Origin: Cranoglanis bouderius | Taxonomy: Eukaryota > Chordata > Actinopteri > Siluriformes > Cranoglanididae | Length of the DNA: 64,000 nt | NCBI GenBank assembly: GCA_023630585.1 | Contig: CM042555.1 | Coordinates: forward strand, 20,683,501 to 20,747,500 | Direction of reading: 5' to 3' | Shown: positions 20,712-32,900 of the stretch, piece by piece | Numbering within the stretch: position 1 is the stretch's first letter | Layout of the letters: every line of letters begins with the position of its first letter | Notes under the pieces: model-generated | What the model was told of the DNA's origin: nothing | What the model saw: only the letters and a program-made list of their open reading frames with translations | Database searches by the model: none | Position numbers and translations under genes: made by a program

Positions 20712-22269
20712 TGTAGCGAAATTTTTAAAAAAGGGGGCGTTATTATGCATTATTCTTTTCCACCAGAATAATTAAATGGATCAACTTTAAACATGAAACG
20801 AAACAGAAGCGCACACTTGGATTCAACGCACCTTTTTAAAGGAGACGAGTTTTAAAGCGTGCCCGCATTATCTACCAGAATGTGGAGTAACTCGGATGAA
20901 TCTGCAACGTTTAAGATAATATTCTCCACCAGTTACGATTTACGTAACAAATTAAAAGATGTTTAACACGTTTAAATGTATCCTCCAATTTATATAAGGA
21001 ATTAGCTCGAGTGGCGTGAAATATATCTATATATCTAATCAACGCGTGTTGTGACCAGTTATAAATATACATCAGCCATGAAAGGGAGTTTATATAGGTG
21101 CACATATACATATAGATAATTAACTACAACGGATTGTAATTAATTATGACTATGTATGTGGCCTAGATCAGCTTTATGAACTCTAAAGAGTGAGTTTATC
21201 CTTCTGGCCAGGAAGAATTAACTCACTAAGTTTGTTATTAAAAATTAGAGCGGGTAACGGAGCTCTTATGCAGCATTTAAGGGACTCATCACGTGACCAA
21301 AAACAGAGAAAATCAAGCGTGGGATAATAGATTTTAATAGCTATATGTGACTATGGATACACACGACTAACTCTAAGCAGAACATACATATATACACATC
21401 TATATACAGGGAGAGAAAAGGGATAGAGAGAAAGTGATGAAAGAAAGGGGAGCAGACAAAAACACAACTATTTAGCCTTTTTCAGAACCAGCACGAACTT
21501 AATTCTCCTGTAACACAGGGGTCCAATCTTAACGCAGATATAGGTCATTAACTATACTTGCATGGCCTCAAGGTTGAGAGTTTGTGCGAGGTCGTGTAGA
21601 GTTCGCTGGTTCGTTGTTGTTTGGAAAGGCGTGAGCCCGGAGGTAGTTGCATCTTGTGTCTGGAGAGAGAGAGATCCTGGCTTCCTCTTCCCGGGGCACG
21701 TGGCCCCGGGGGAGAGAAACCGGAAGAAGTGAAGTTGAGAAGTGAAGTCAAACTCTGAAGTCTAACTCTCAAATCCGCAGTGAAGTGAGCGTGGTGTTGT
21801 TTTAAAAACAACACCAACGCACACGCCTCTTTGGGCTATGGGCCAATCAGGAAGTTGGGTTTGCATGTCCGGATGACTCTCTTTGTCTGGTCTCGGACCC
21901 TAATTTAAATGTCGAGGGAGGAGCCGGTCTATACCGTGTTATAAATTAAATTAAAAGAAAAACATGAAATGATGTATCCCATTGCAATGTGATATGCATA
22001 ATCAATCCGGGTATCTCGAGACGATTAACTACATACCAAATTCGATGGATTTGTAAAGAATATTACAAATAAAACCTGGTTACAGACATTTAAAATGATA
22101 TGCTAGATTAAAACTATTTAAAGTCATCAAGGTTAGTTAAACACACAATATATGTAAACAAAAATAACATCACATTATTTAGACATGGAATAATTACATA
22201 CAATTACACGTTACATTGAAGAGAGAGGGGTTTCTCCATTGTGTGTGTAAGGTAAGCGTGGGGGTGTGT

Positions 22270-22316
<47 letters not shown>

Positions 22317-22563
22317 TCGTAAAGTAAGTGTGTGTGCGTGTGTGTGTGTGTGTGGTGGATCCCTGCTGACGAACTAATCATGAAGTTTCCCAGACGTTCA
22401 GTCATCAAAGGTTTCATTTATTGCAGGGGTAAGTCCTGTGTGGGTCCCAGAGAGCCTTTTTACATTCCAAAGGTGCATCTGGTCAAAGGAGGCCTCTCGG
22501 GGTTACTCTATGTTTAGTTTGGGTTAATTTAGAAATCAGTTTGAGCATAGATCATACACTACA
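20712..22563. mobile_element. Solo LTR, copy 2
   Basis: Starts TGTAGCG and ends CACTACA (one change from copy 1), with CCGT duplications at 20708-20711 and 22564-22567. Unlike copy 1 it holds an extra GC-rich near-palindrome CCGGGGCACGTGGCCCCGG at about 21691-21710. Confidence 0.7.
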
Positions 22564-22711
22564 CCGTTTATCCTCGTTTTTCGTTTCATGGTTTTGATCC
22601 TGTTATAGCCTCATGTTTCTTGATTCTTGTCTTAGTCTAGTTCATGTTGTTTGACGATCGCTTGACCCCCGCTGGATTTTTGACCACGTTTTTGCCTTAT
22701 GTTTTTGGATT

Positions 22712-22776
<65 letters not shown>

Positions 22777-22851
22777 AAATAAAAAAAAAGCTTTAACTAC
22801 AATAGCTTCCATCTCAAACCCCATTACATCACAGAATACTTCACCCACACC

Positions 22852-24392
22852 ATGGATGCAGCAGGGAAGTGAAGGAGATATCATGCCAGGGTAACCAGGA
22901 AAACCGTGCCAGCGATTGACTCGATCCAGTTGCCCCAGTGGACTGCCATAGATCTCCTGGACCCGTATGATGGGTTCTTTGGTTATCCTGAGTATTTTCT
23001 CACAGACTGCCAGTTCTATTTTGCCAGCCTGGAGGACCCCAGGCCCAACGAGAAGCAGTGGCTGAGGTTCATGCTGTCCCGGCTTTTCGGCCCAGACCGC
23101 CAGTGGGCGGAGTTTCTAGTTGCCATGGGATCCAGTGGACTTAATGATGTAAATCAGTTTGTGGGACTATTTCTGACGGTATTCGGGAGTCCAGAATGCA
23201 AATCCGACCTGGAAAACTTTTGGGGGGAGCCAGCCTGTCAAATAAACCTGTCCTGCCATTCACCATCTACTATGAGCAGGCAGACAGGGCGGCCTCCAAA
23301 TTCCAGCTCCAGCTGTAGGCCAACGTGGCGACCTCATCTCCAGAGCTCCAGCCTGACACCCACAAAGTGGTCTCCCCTGCAGAGCTCCAGCCGGAGGTCA
23401 ATGTGGCGACCTCATTTCCAGAGCGCCAGCCTGAGACCCACAAGGTGGTCTTCCCTGCAGAGCTCCAGCCGGAGGTCAACGTAGAAACCTCAATCCCATA
23501 GCGCCAGCCTGAGACCCGTGAGAAGGTCTCCCCTGCAGAGCTCCAGCCGGGGTCAACGTGATGACCTCATCTCCAGAGCTGCAGCCTGAGATTTGCGAGT
23601 AGGTCTCCCCTGCAGATCTCCAGCCGGAGGTCAACGTGGCGAACTCCCAGGTGCAGTTCCAGTTAGAGATTGATGGCACAGCCTATCAAGTCCTGTTCAT
23701 GCCAGAGGCAGATGAAATGGCCTACCAAGCCATATTCCGGTCTGAGGTCGACGGCACGGCCTCCCATGCCATGTTCCTGCCAGAGGCCCAAGGCACTGCC
23801 TACCAAGTCATGCTCCAGTCAGAGGCCGAGGAGACGGCCCACCAAGCCATGTTCCAGTCAGAGGTCGACGAGACGGCCCACCAAGCCATGTTCCAGTCAG
23901 AGGTCGACGAGACGGCCCACCAAGCCATGTTCCAGTCAGAGGCCGACGAGACGGCCCACCAAGCCATGTTCCAGTCAGAGGCCGACGAGACGGCCCACCA
24001 AGCCATGTTCCAGTCAGAGGCCGACGAGACGGACCACCAAGTCATGTTCCAGTCAGAGGCCGAAGAGACGGCCCACCAAGCCATGTTCCAGTCAGAGGTC
24101 GATGAGACGGCCCACCCAGCCATGTTCCAGTCAGAGGTCGACGAGACGGCCTCCCATGTCATGTTCTTACCAGAGGCCGACGACACGGCCCACCATGCTC
24201 TGCTCATGCCTGAGGCTGATGAGACAGCCTACCAAGTTCAGCTCACGCCTGAGGCTAATGACACGACCTCCCAAGCCTTGTCCCCCCGTCACGACCCCGG
24301 TGAGCCTGCCCCAGCCTCATATCTGCCTACCTCGGGACTTGGCTGCTGTGTAGACATTTTGCCAAGAGGGCCAGGACTGCCAGAGGGGACTC
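22852..24392 (+). pseudogene. Gag-like protein, broken (LTR element copy 2)
   Basis: Has the same codon-7 TGA after ATG 22852 and the same capsid-like domain (open 22906-23484). Compared with copy 1 it carries an extra TAG (about 23499, in ATCCCATAGCGCC) and loses one G in the AGCCGGGGTCAACG run, shifting the frame. The 13-residue repeat ORF (23636-24607) remains open. Confidence 0.65.
23809..24276 (+). repeat. 39-bp coding VNTR, 12 units (LTR element copy 2)
   Basis: One unit more than in copies 1 and 3; the repeat ORF is 323 residues against 310. Confidence 0.9.
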
Positions 24393-24876
24393 TGTCACAG
24401 ATTTCCCCTCTCGCTGAGTGCCGGAGCGAGCAGCGCGCTCAACAGCCCGTAGCGCAACAGCGCGCACTGTCAGTGACTTTCGACACGTGTGTTTTGTTAT
24501 GGTTTATGTCTTGTCTCTGCCCCTGCCTTGTTATTGGTTGTCTCCCTCATGTGTCATCATTATTCACAGTTGTTTTTGTTTTACCGTTGATTACGTTAAT
24601 TATTTAAACCCCTGATGTGTCTTTGTTCAATGCGAAGTATTGCATGTCTGTACCGTACCAAGCCATTTATCCTCGTTTTTTGTTTCATGGTTTTGATCCT
24701 GTTATAGCCTTGCATTTCTCGATTCTTGTCTTAGTCTAGTTCATGTTGTTTGCCAATCGCTTGACCCCTCGCTTGATTTCTGACCGTGTTTTTGCCTTAC
24801 GTTTTTGTCTGCATCTCTCTCTCTAAATAAAAGCTTTAACTGCAATTGCATCTGTCTCAAACCCCATTACATGACA
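24393..24876 (+). mobile_element. 3' LTR of LTR element copy 2
   Basis: 484 bp, starts TGTCAC after the GAGGGGAC tract and ends ATGACA. It differs from the copy 1 LTR by scattered substitutions only. Confidence 0.7.
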
Positions 24877-25177
24877 GTAGTGAAAGTGAAGTGAAAGTGA
24901 CATGTGAAGGCCAATGTATGGTAACCCATACTTGGAATTTGTCCTCTGCATTTAACCCATCCAAGTTAGTGCACACACATTAGGAGTTGTGAGTAGTGAA
25001 CACACACTCTACAAACCGTGAATACACCCGGAGCAGTGGGCAGCCATTTTTGCTGCAGCGCCCGGGGAGCAGTTGAGGGTTAAGGGCCTTGCTCAAGTGC
25101 CCAACAGTGGCAGCTTGGCAGTGCTGGGATTTGAACTCACGACCTTCCAATTCGTAGCCCAACTTCTTAACCACTAG
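24877..25177 (-). mobile_element. tRNA-derived SINE, copy 2
   Basis: Near-identical to 8195-8490, with a slightly expanded GAAAGTGAAGTGAAAGTG end. Confidence 0.75.
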
Positions 25178-25995
25178 TGTGTAGTATAAAGCATACAGTG
25201 TAAAGTGTATAATGTAAAGTGTGTAAATTGTTCAGTGTATAGTGTAAAGCATACAGTGTGTAGTGTGTAGTGTAAAGCATGTAGTGTGTAGTATAAAGCA
25301 TGCAGTGTAAAGTGTATAATGTAAAGTGTGTAAATTGTTCAGTGTATAGTGTAAAGCATACAGTGTGTAGTGTGTAGTGTAAAGCATGTAGTGTGTAGTA
25401 TAAAGCATGCAGTGTAAAGTGTATAATGTAAAGTGTGTAAATTGTTCAGTGTATAGTGTAAAGCATGCAGTGTGTAGTGTGTCGTGTAAAGCATGTAGTG
25501 TGTAGTGTGTAGTGTAAAGCATGTAGTGTAAAATGTGCAAATTGTTCAGTATATAGTGTAAAGTGTGTGAATTGTTCAGTGCATAGTTGAGTGTATAGGG
25601 TAAAGCATGCAGTGTAAAGTGTGTAAATTGTTTGGTGTATAGCGTAAAGCATGTAGTGTACAGTCTGTAGTGTAAACTGTGTAAAGTATGTAGTGTACAG
25701 TGCATAGTCTATAGTATATAGTTTTAGTGTGTAGTGCCAAGTGTGTCAATTGTTCAGTGTATAATGTAAAGTATGTAGTTTAAACCATGTAGTGTATAGT
25801 GTGTACTGTGAAGTGTATAGTTTTTAGTGTGGAGTGTAAAGTGTGTAAATTGTTCAGTATATAGTGTAAAGCATGTACTGTAAAGTGTGTAAATTGTTCA
25901 GTGTATAGTGTAAAATATGTAGTGTAAAGTGTGTAAATTGTTGAGCGTATAGTGTAAAGTATGTAGTGTCTAGTGTGTACTGTAATGTGTAAAAT
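25178..25995. repeat. TGTAAAGTG-type minisatellite upstream of SULT copy 2
   Basis: As 8491-9200, but with one additional block of about 110 bp; ends about 230 bp before the TATA-like box. Confidence 0.9.
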
Positions 25996-26224
25996 TACAC
26001 AAATCTCTTCAGACTTCATAAACCTACAGTTTGATTTGGCTGAGGCTCAGTGGTGACAATTTCATCTCTTAATATGAAACATGAGATGAGTGACAGAGTA
26101 ACACCAGCTCCATGCTAACACACAGTTTGCTTGTGGTTTGTTCAAATCCTATTAAATGATTGATACTGGCTCCGCCCACTTTCCACACCCACTAGGTCTC
26201 GTATGTGCTGATTTGATGTACGTG

Positions 26225-26230
26225 TATAAG
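26225..26230 (+). promoter_or_regulatory. TATA-like box of SULT copy 2
   Basis: TATAAG lies 64 bp before ATG 26294. Confidence 0.45.
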
Positions 26231-26293
26231 ATGTGAGTGTGCGAATGAGTGAGTGAGTGTCTGAGTGAGTGTGTGACTCGACCGTATCACAGC

Positions 26294-28451
26294 ATGGCTC
26301 AGCAGGAGTTCCAGAAGCTCGGAGACAAACTCCTGTCCTTCCGAGGATACGTCTTTCCTAAAACCGGCAAGGACAGTCTCACGCCGGAGTACATGGACAG
26401 TCTGCAGTCGTTCCAGATCAGAGACGATGATGTGTATGTCGTTACCTTTCCTAAATCCGGTGAGAGACACAACCACTTTCCTCACACACACAGAAAATTG
26501 GGAATAAAAGGTTTTTATATAAAGAGATATGAAAATAGAGACAGTGAGAAATGTATATAATAATAATGTGATGCTATGATCAGTAGTTTAATAGAAATGT
26601 TAGTGTGAATTTTAGGCAGTGGACTTGACCCCCATGATCCCTGTCCTGTTTACTATCTGCTTCATTATCACTGAATAAACTCGGGCTCATGAACCTTCAT
26701 AAACTTTATACACATTTGATAAACATTGGAGGTAAACTCCAGTAAACTCTAAACTCCACAATCTGTGAAAGCTCTTGGTAATTCACGAACCCATTCCTAT
26801 ATTTCTGCATAAATATGACCTCAAACATTATCAGATTTTCACTCAAGTCTTAAAAGTAGATAAAGAGAAACAAATTAGATAAAAATATTATACTTGGTCA
26901 GTTGGTCAAAATGATCCATTATTACATATCTTTGGGGGCAAAAGTATGTGAACCTCTAGGATTAGCAGTTAATTTGAAGGTGAAATTATAGTCAGATGTT
27001 TTCAATCAATGGGATGACAATCAGGTGTGAGTCAGGTGAGGCTGTTTTATTTAAAGAACAGGGATCTATCAGAGTCCTGATTGTGGAAGTGTATCATGGC
27101 AAAGAGATTTCTGAGGACCTCAGAAAAAGAGTTGTTGATACTCATCAGTCTGGAAAAGGTTATAAAACCATCTCTAAAGAGTTTGGACTCCACCAATCCA
27201 GAGTCAGACAGATTGTGTACAAATGAAGGAAATTTGTGGAGACCAACAAAGATCACTCCAAGGGCAAAACAATGACCCTAAGCACACAAGTCATTCTACC
27301 AAAGAATGGTTAAAGAAGAATAAAGTTAATGATTTGGAATGGCCAAAAAGTCAAAGTCCTGACCTTAATCCAATAGAAATGTTGTGGAAGGACCTGAAGC
27401 GAGCAGTTCATGTGAGGTAACCCACCAACATCCCAGAGTTGAAGCTGTTCTGTACTGAGGAACGGGCTGAAACTCCTCCAAGCCGATGTGCAGGACTGAT
27501 CAACAGTTACCGCTAACGTTTAGCTGCAGTTACTGCTGCACAAGGGGGTCACACCAGATACTGAAAGCAAAGGTTCACATACTTTTGCTCTCACAGAGAT
27601 GTAATATTGGATCATTTTACTCAATAAATAAATAACCAAGTATAATATTTTATAACATTTGTTTAATTAGGTTCTCTGTATCTACTTTTAGATAAATCTG
27701 ATGATGTTTTAGGTCACATTTATGCAGAAATACAGTACAGAAAATTCTAAAGAGTTCACAAACTTTCAAGCACCACTGTACACATAAGCATGAAAAAAAT
27801 CAGCGAAATGTTTGTAAATCTGGAAGGACATGTTCAGTTTGTCCTTGAAAACATTTACTAAACTTTACTAAAAGACACGTGATACAGCATGTTGACCACA
27901 AGTAATTTATCAAGGTGATTTTTAAAAGCGCTTTATAAGGACTTTAATGTACTCTTCTGCTGCCAATATTGTGTGTTTTTAAATGTTATTTATCTTAGCT
28001 TGGTTGTGAAAGTGTGTGGTTGGACTGTTCATTTACATGAATATGCAAATTAGGAAACACCCCCATGCACTCTGCCATGTCTTATAGCCTAATATATCTA
28101 GCATGAACTAGCTTAGCTAACTGATTAGAATATAATCTTATGTCCGCATGACAAGTATCCCAAAGTGTCTGAGTCCCGTGTTGTCGTCTTTTAAAACCTA
28201 TAAATCTTTTGAAGATGTGACCTCGGTGTCTCTCAGGTACGGTTTGGACTCAGCGCATTATGACGCTGCTGTATGAGGACGAGTTTCCGGAGTCTGTGGA
28301 TCAGAATTCATTTGATCGCATGCCGTGGCTGGAGTTTCCCCAGAAGGATCAGGACTATACCACTCGCCGCTCCCCCCGCCTCTTCTGCTCTCACCTCCCC
28401 GAGCACCTGGTGCCCCGAGGGCTACAGGACAAAGGGAAGGTGGGACACACA

Positions 28452-28504
<53 letters not shown>

Positions 28505-28819
28505 CTCAACCTTTACCATTATCCATTGCTAATATTAGCTAGGAGCCTGATTGCGATTTGAAGGTTATGCGGTTCTCACCAAGCTAACTGTAATGTCCGT
28601 CTCCAACACTGCTTTCATCTCTACAGTAATTAACATGAGCGTTTATTAATGCTACATTTTTTTTTACTCCAGATCATCTACCTGTCCAGGAACCCCAAAG
28701 ACATCATGGTGTCCTACTTCCACTTCACTCACTACATGAAGATTTTAGAGAGTTCAGAGACGTACAGCGAGGTGATGGAGAACTTCATCAGTGGGCGGAG
28801 TCAGTACTCTTCATACTCA

Positions 28820-28864
<45 letters not shown>

Positions 28865-29911
28865 GGGATGTATTCAAAGTCTGTGACTCCGTGACACTGA
28901 AGACATTTGGGTTTGAGATCAAAAGATGAAGATGAGATGACAGATCAGAATTTTAGCTTTCATTGTCTGATATTTACATCTAGATGTGTTAAACAATTTA
29001 GAACATGGCCCCTTTTGTTGGAAACCACCCATTTTTCAAATGATCAAAAATATTGGATCATGTGACTGACATGTGTTTCTTGTTACCCAGGTGTGTCCTG
29101 TCAGATTGATTGTTTAAACGGTAAATAGCTCTGAACATCTACTCTTGGTTTGAGCCCTGGGTTTCACCTGTGAAGACTGCATTTGGGGTTAAAAAGGATA
29201 AACCAACATGAAGACCAGAGAGCTAGAGTAAAGCAAGCCATTTTGAAGCTGAGAAAAGATGGGAAATTCAATTCAATTCTATTCTATTCAGTTTTAATTG
29301 TATAGCGCTTTTAACAGTGGACATTGTCCCAAAGCAGCTTTACAGAAATATATAAATTCAGGATATAGATTTTAAATGTATAAATTTATCCGTAATGAGC
29401 AGCCAGAAGTGACAGTGGTGACGAAAAAACTCCCTGGGACAATATGAGGAAGAAACCTTGAGAGGAACCAGACTCAAAAGGGAACCCATCCTCATCTGGG
29501 TGACACCGGATAGTGCAATTATAAATAAATAAATCCCTTCTATAAATGTACTAATACTACATGGTCAAATAGTGCAGTTGTGAGACCATGAAAAATTCAT
29601 TACAGTTTTTATATGAAGTCTGTTTTGTTGAACTTTTCCACTGTTCACTGATGGAGACTTGAGAGTTTGTGGCAATTGTAGTCCTAAAGCCATCATAGCA
29701 TAACTGTTCATATGAATTGAGGTCCAAAGCCATCTTTATGGTTTTTAAGTGGTACCATCCTTTTAATCTCAATGATCTTCCTCAGCAGCAGCATATGACT
29801 TCCAATTGATGAGATCTCCAACCAGAAGTAGGGCATCAGGATGGATCAGGCAGGTCCAGAGAGCAGAAGGGGTCAGGATCACTGGCATCTCAGTAGTATC
29901 ATGTGTAGCTC

Positions 29912-29969
<58 letters not shown>

Positions 29970-32900
29970 TAGGTATGCTTATTGTTCTGTAATGGTTAAG
30001 GACAATATACTTTGCGTGAGTGCAAGCGGGTATGACTAGCTATGACAGCATAACTAAAAGGGAGAGCCAGAAGGTAGCATGCACCTTTTGATCGAAGTAG
30101 GTGTGGCGGATCATAAAAGACCAAAAGTTCGCTCAGGTACTGCGGCGCGAGACCATTTAGTGCTTTATAAGTCAATAGTAGTATTTTATAATCAATGTGA
30201 AATTTCACTGGGAGCCAATGCAGTGTGGATAAGATAGGGGGTGATGTGGTCATATCTTCTGGTACTAGTGAGGACTCTTTCAGCTGCATTCTGGACTAAC
30301 TGGAGCTTGTTTATGCTCCTACTGGAACATCCAGACAGTAAGGCATTACAATAATCCAACCTAGAGGTGATGAAAGCATGAACTAATTTTTCTGCATTGT
30401 TTAGTGACATTATATTTCTCATCTTAGCGATATTTCATTGAAAGAAGGAAGAGATGAAAGAAGGCTGTCCTAGTGATATTATCTACATGGGCTTCAAATG
30501 AAAGACTGGAGTCAATAATCACACCAAGTTCTTTTTTACGGTTGAACATGATGAAACAGAAAGGCCATCCAGAGTTACTGTGGAATCAGAAAACTTACTT
30601 CTAGCGGCATGTTGTCCTAATATAAATAATTCTGTCTTGTCAGAATTTAGTAAGAGGAAGTTAATATCTATCAGAGGCATTGCATGAACACTGGGCATAG
30701 CCAATACAACAATTTGGAATGTCCTGAAAAAGAAAGAAACCACTGGTGTGCTGAGAAACAGACACCGAATGGGTCGACCAAGGAAAACAACAACAGCTGA
30801 TGACTGAAACATTGTGAGAGCTGTGAAGAAAAACCCCAAAACACCGGTCAGTGACATCTCCAACAACCTCCACGGAGCAGGGGAGAAGGTATCACAATTC
30901 AACGTTCGAAGAAGATTTCAAGAGCAGAAATATAGAGGCCATACCACACGATGCAAACCACTCATCAGCAGTAAGATTCAGAAAGCCAGACTGGAATTCA
31001 CAAAGAAATACAGAGATGAGCCACAAAAGTTCTGGAACCAAGATTCAATTCAATTCAATTCAATTTTATTTGTATAGCGCTTTTAACAATAGACATCGTC
31101 ACAAAGCAGCTTTACAGAGATACATAAATTTTGGATCTAAATTTTAAATCGATAAATTTATCCCCAATGAGCAGCCAGTGGCGATGGTGGCAAGGAAAAA
31201 CTCCCTGAGACGACATGAGGAAGAAACCTTGAGAGGAACCAGACTCAAAAGGGAACCCATCCTCATCTGGGTGACACTGGATAGTGCGATTATAAATAAA
31301 TAAATCTCTTCTATAACTGTATGATACATGATATAAACTGCAACTGTTTAGTCAGGAGATTCAACACAGTCTCAACATGAAGTCTATTTTACTGAAATCA
31401 TGAACTGTCCTCCGATGGAGACCCGAGCGCAAAGTCTGTTTGTGAATTGTTTGTGGAGGCTGTCCATATGGGCCCATCCTCAGCAACAGCGAGCGACCCC
31501 CAGCGATGAGAACCCCAGAAGCAGGGCACCAGGACGGACCAGGCCGGCTCAGAGAGCAGAACGGGTCGGGCCCATTGCCACCCCAGGAGCAGCACGCGTA
31601 GAACTTGTGATGTGACGATTTGATGTTGGTATCGTCCAAAATCTTCACAGGCGTTGCCGTCATCTGGAATCTTCTTAGAGGCTGGTTCTGTACTGGAGCT
31701 GGCACGTTCACTGATTACCTCGGGATGGGCATCCCGAGGCAGGAATAGGAAACAGATGGAAAAGGATTAGCGTGGCTGCTGTTCATTGTATGTCAGGCAA
31801 ATTGACCATGTGCATTTGTTATCATTTTATCAACGATGACAGAAGTACAAGGTCATGAGTTGCGGTTAGGTGAACGCTAGGCCAAAGAAATGTGTCTTTA
31901 ATCTGGATTTAAACTGAGAGAGTGTGTCTGAACCCCGAACATTATCAGGAAGTCTATTCCAGAGTTTAGGAGCTAAATGTGAAAAAGCTCTACCTCCTTT
32001 AGTAGACTTTGATATCTTCATTATAATCAGAAATCCAGATTTTTGTGACCTTAAAGAGCGTGATGGATTGTAACGTGATAGAAGACTGGTTAAATACAAA
32101 GGGGTGTGGCCATTTAGGGCTTTATAGGTGAGTAGCAGAATTTTATAATCAATATGGAACTTAACAGGTAACCAGTGTAGTGATGATAAAATTGGGGTAA
32201 TATGTTGATATTTTCGTGATCTGGTAAACACTCTTGCAGCTGCATTTTGGACTAACTGTAGCTTATTTATTGAGGATGCAGGACAACCACCTAGTAGTGC
32301 ATTACAATAGTCCAGTGTTGAGGTCATGAACGCATGAACTAGTTTTTCTGCATCAGAAACAGATAACATGTTACGTAGCTTGGCAAGATTTCTAAGGTGA
32401 AAGAAGGCTGTTTTTGTTACCTGGGAAATATGATTTTCAAATGACAGGTTGCTGTCTAATATAACACCCAGGTCTTTAACTACAGAGGATGAGGTAACTG
32501 TACATCCTTCTAGATGCAGATTGTATTCTAGGAGCTTTTGTGTACCGATTTTTGGTTCAATTAGCAATATCTCTGTTTTATCAGAATTTAGTAAAAGAAA
32601 ATTAACGGTCATCCAGTCTTTAATGTCTTTAACACATTCCATTAACGTGGAGAATTTGGAAATTTCATCTGGGGTTGTGGAAATATATTGTTGAGTATCA
32701 TCAGCATAACAGTGGAAATTTATCCCGTGTTTTCTGATAATATTTCCAAGGGGCAGCATATATAAAGAAAACAGCAGGGGGCCTAACACTGAGCCTTGCA
32801 GCACACCATACTTTACTGCCATTAAGTCAGAAAGTTCATCATTTAAACAAACAAAATTTTAGCATTCAGACAGGTAGGATTTAAACCATTTCAATGCCTG

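Larger units (their letters stand above)
20606..24876 (+). mobile_element. LTR retrotransposon copy 2 (5' LTR truncated and interrupted)
   Basis: Same layout as copy 1: residual 5' LTR 20606-20711 and 22564-22833, interior 22834-24392, 3' LTR 24393-24876. The start of the 5' LTR was removed by the flank deletion described at 20134-20604. Confidence 0.75.
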
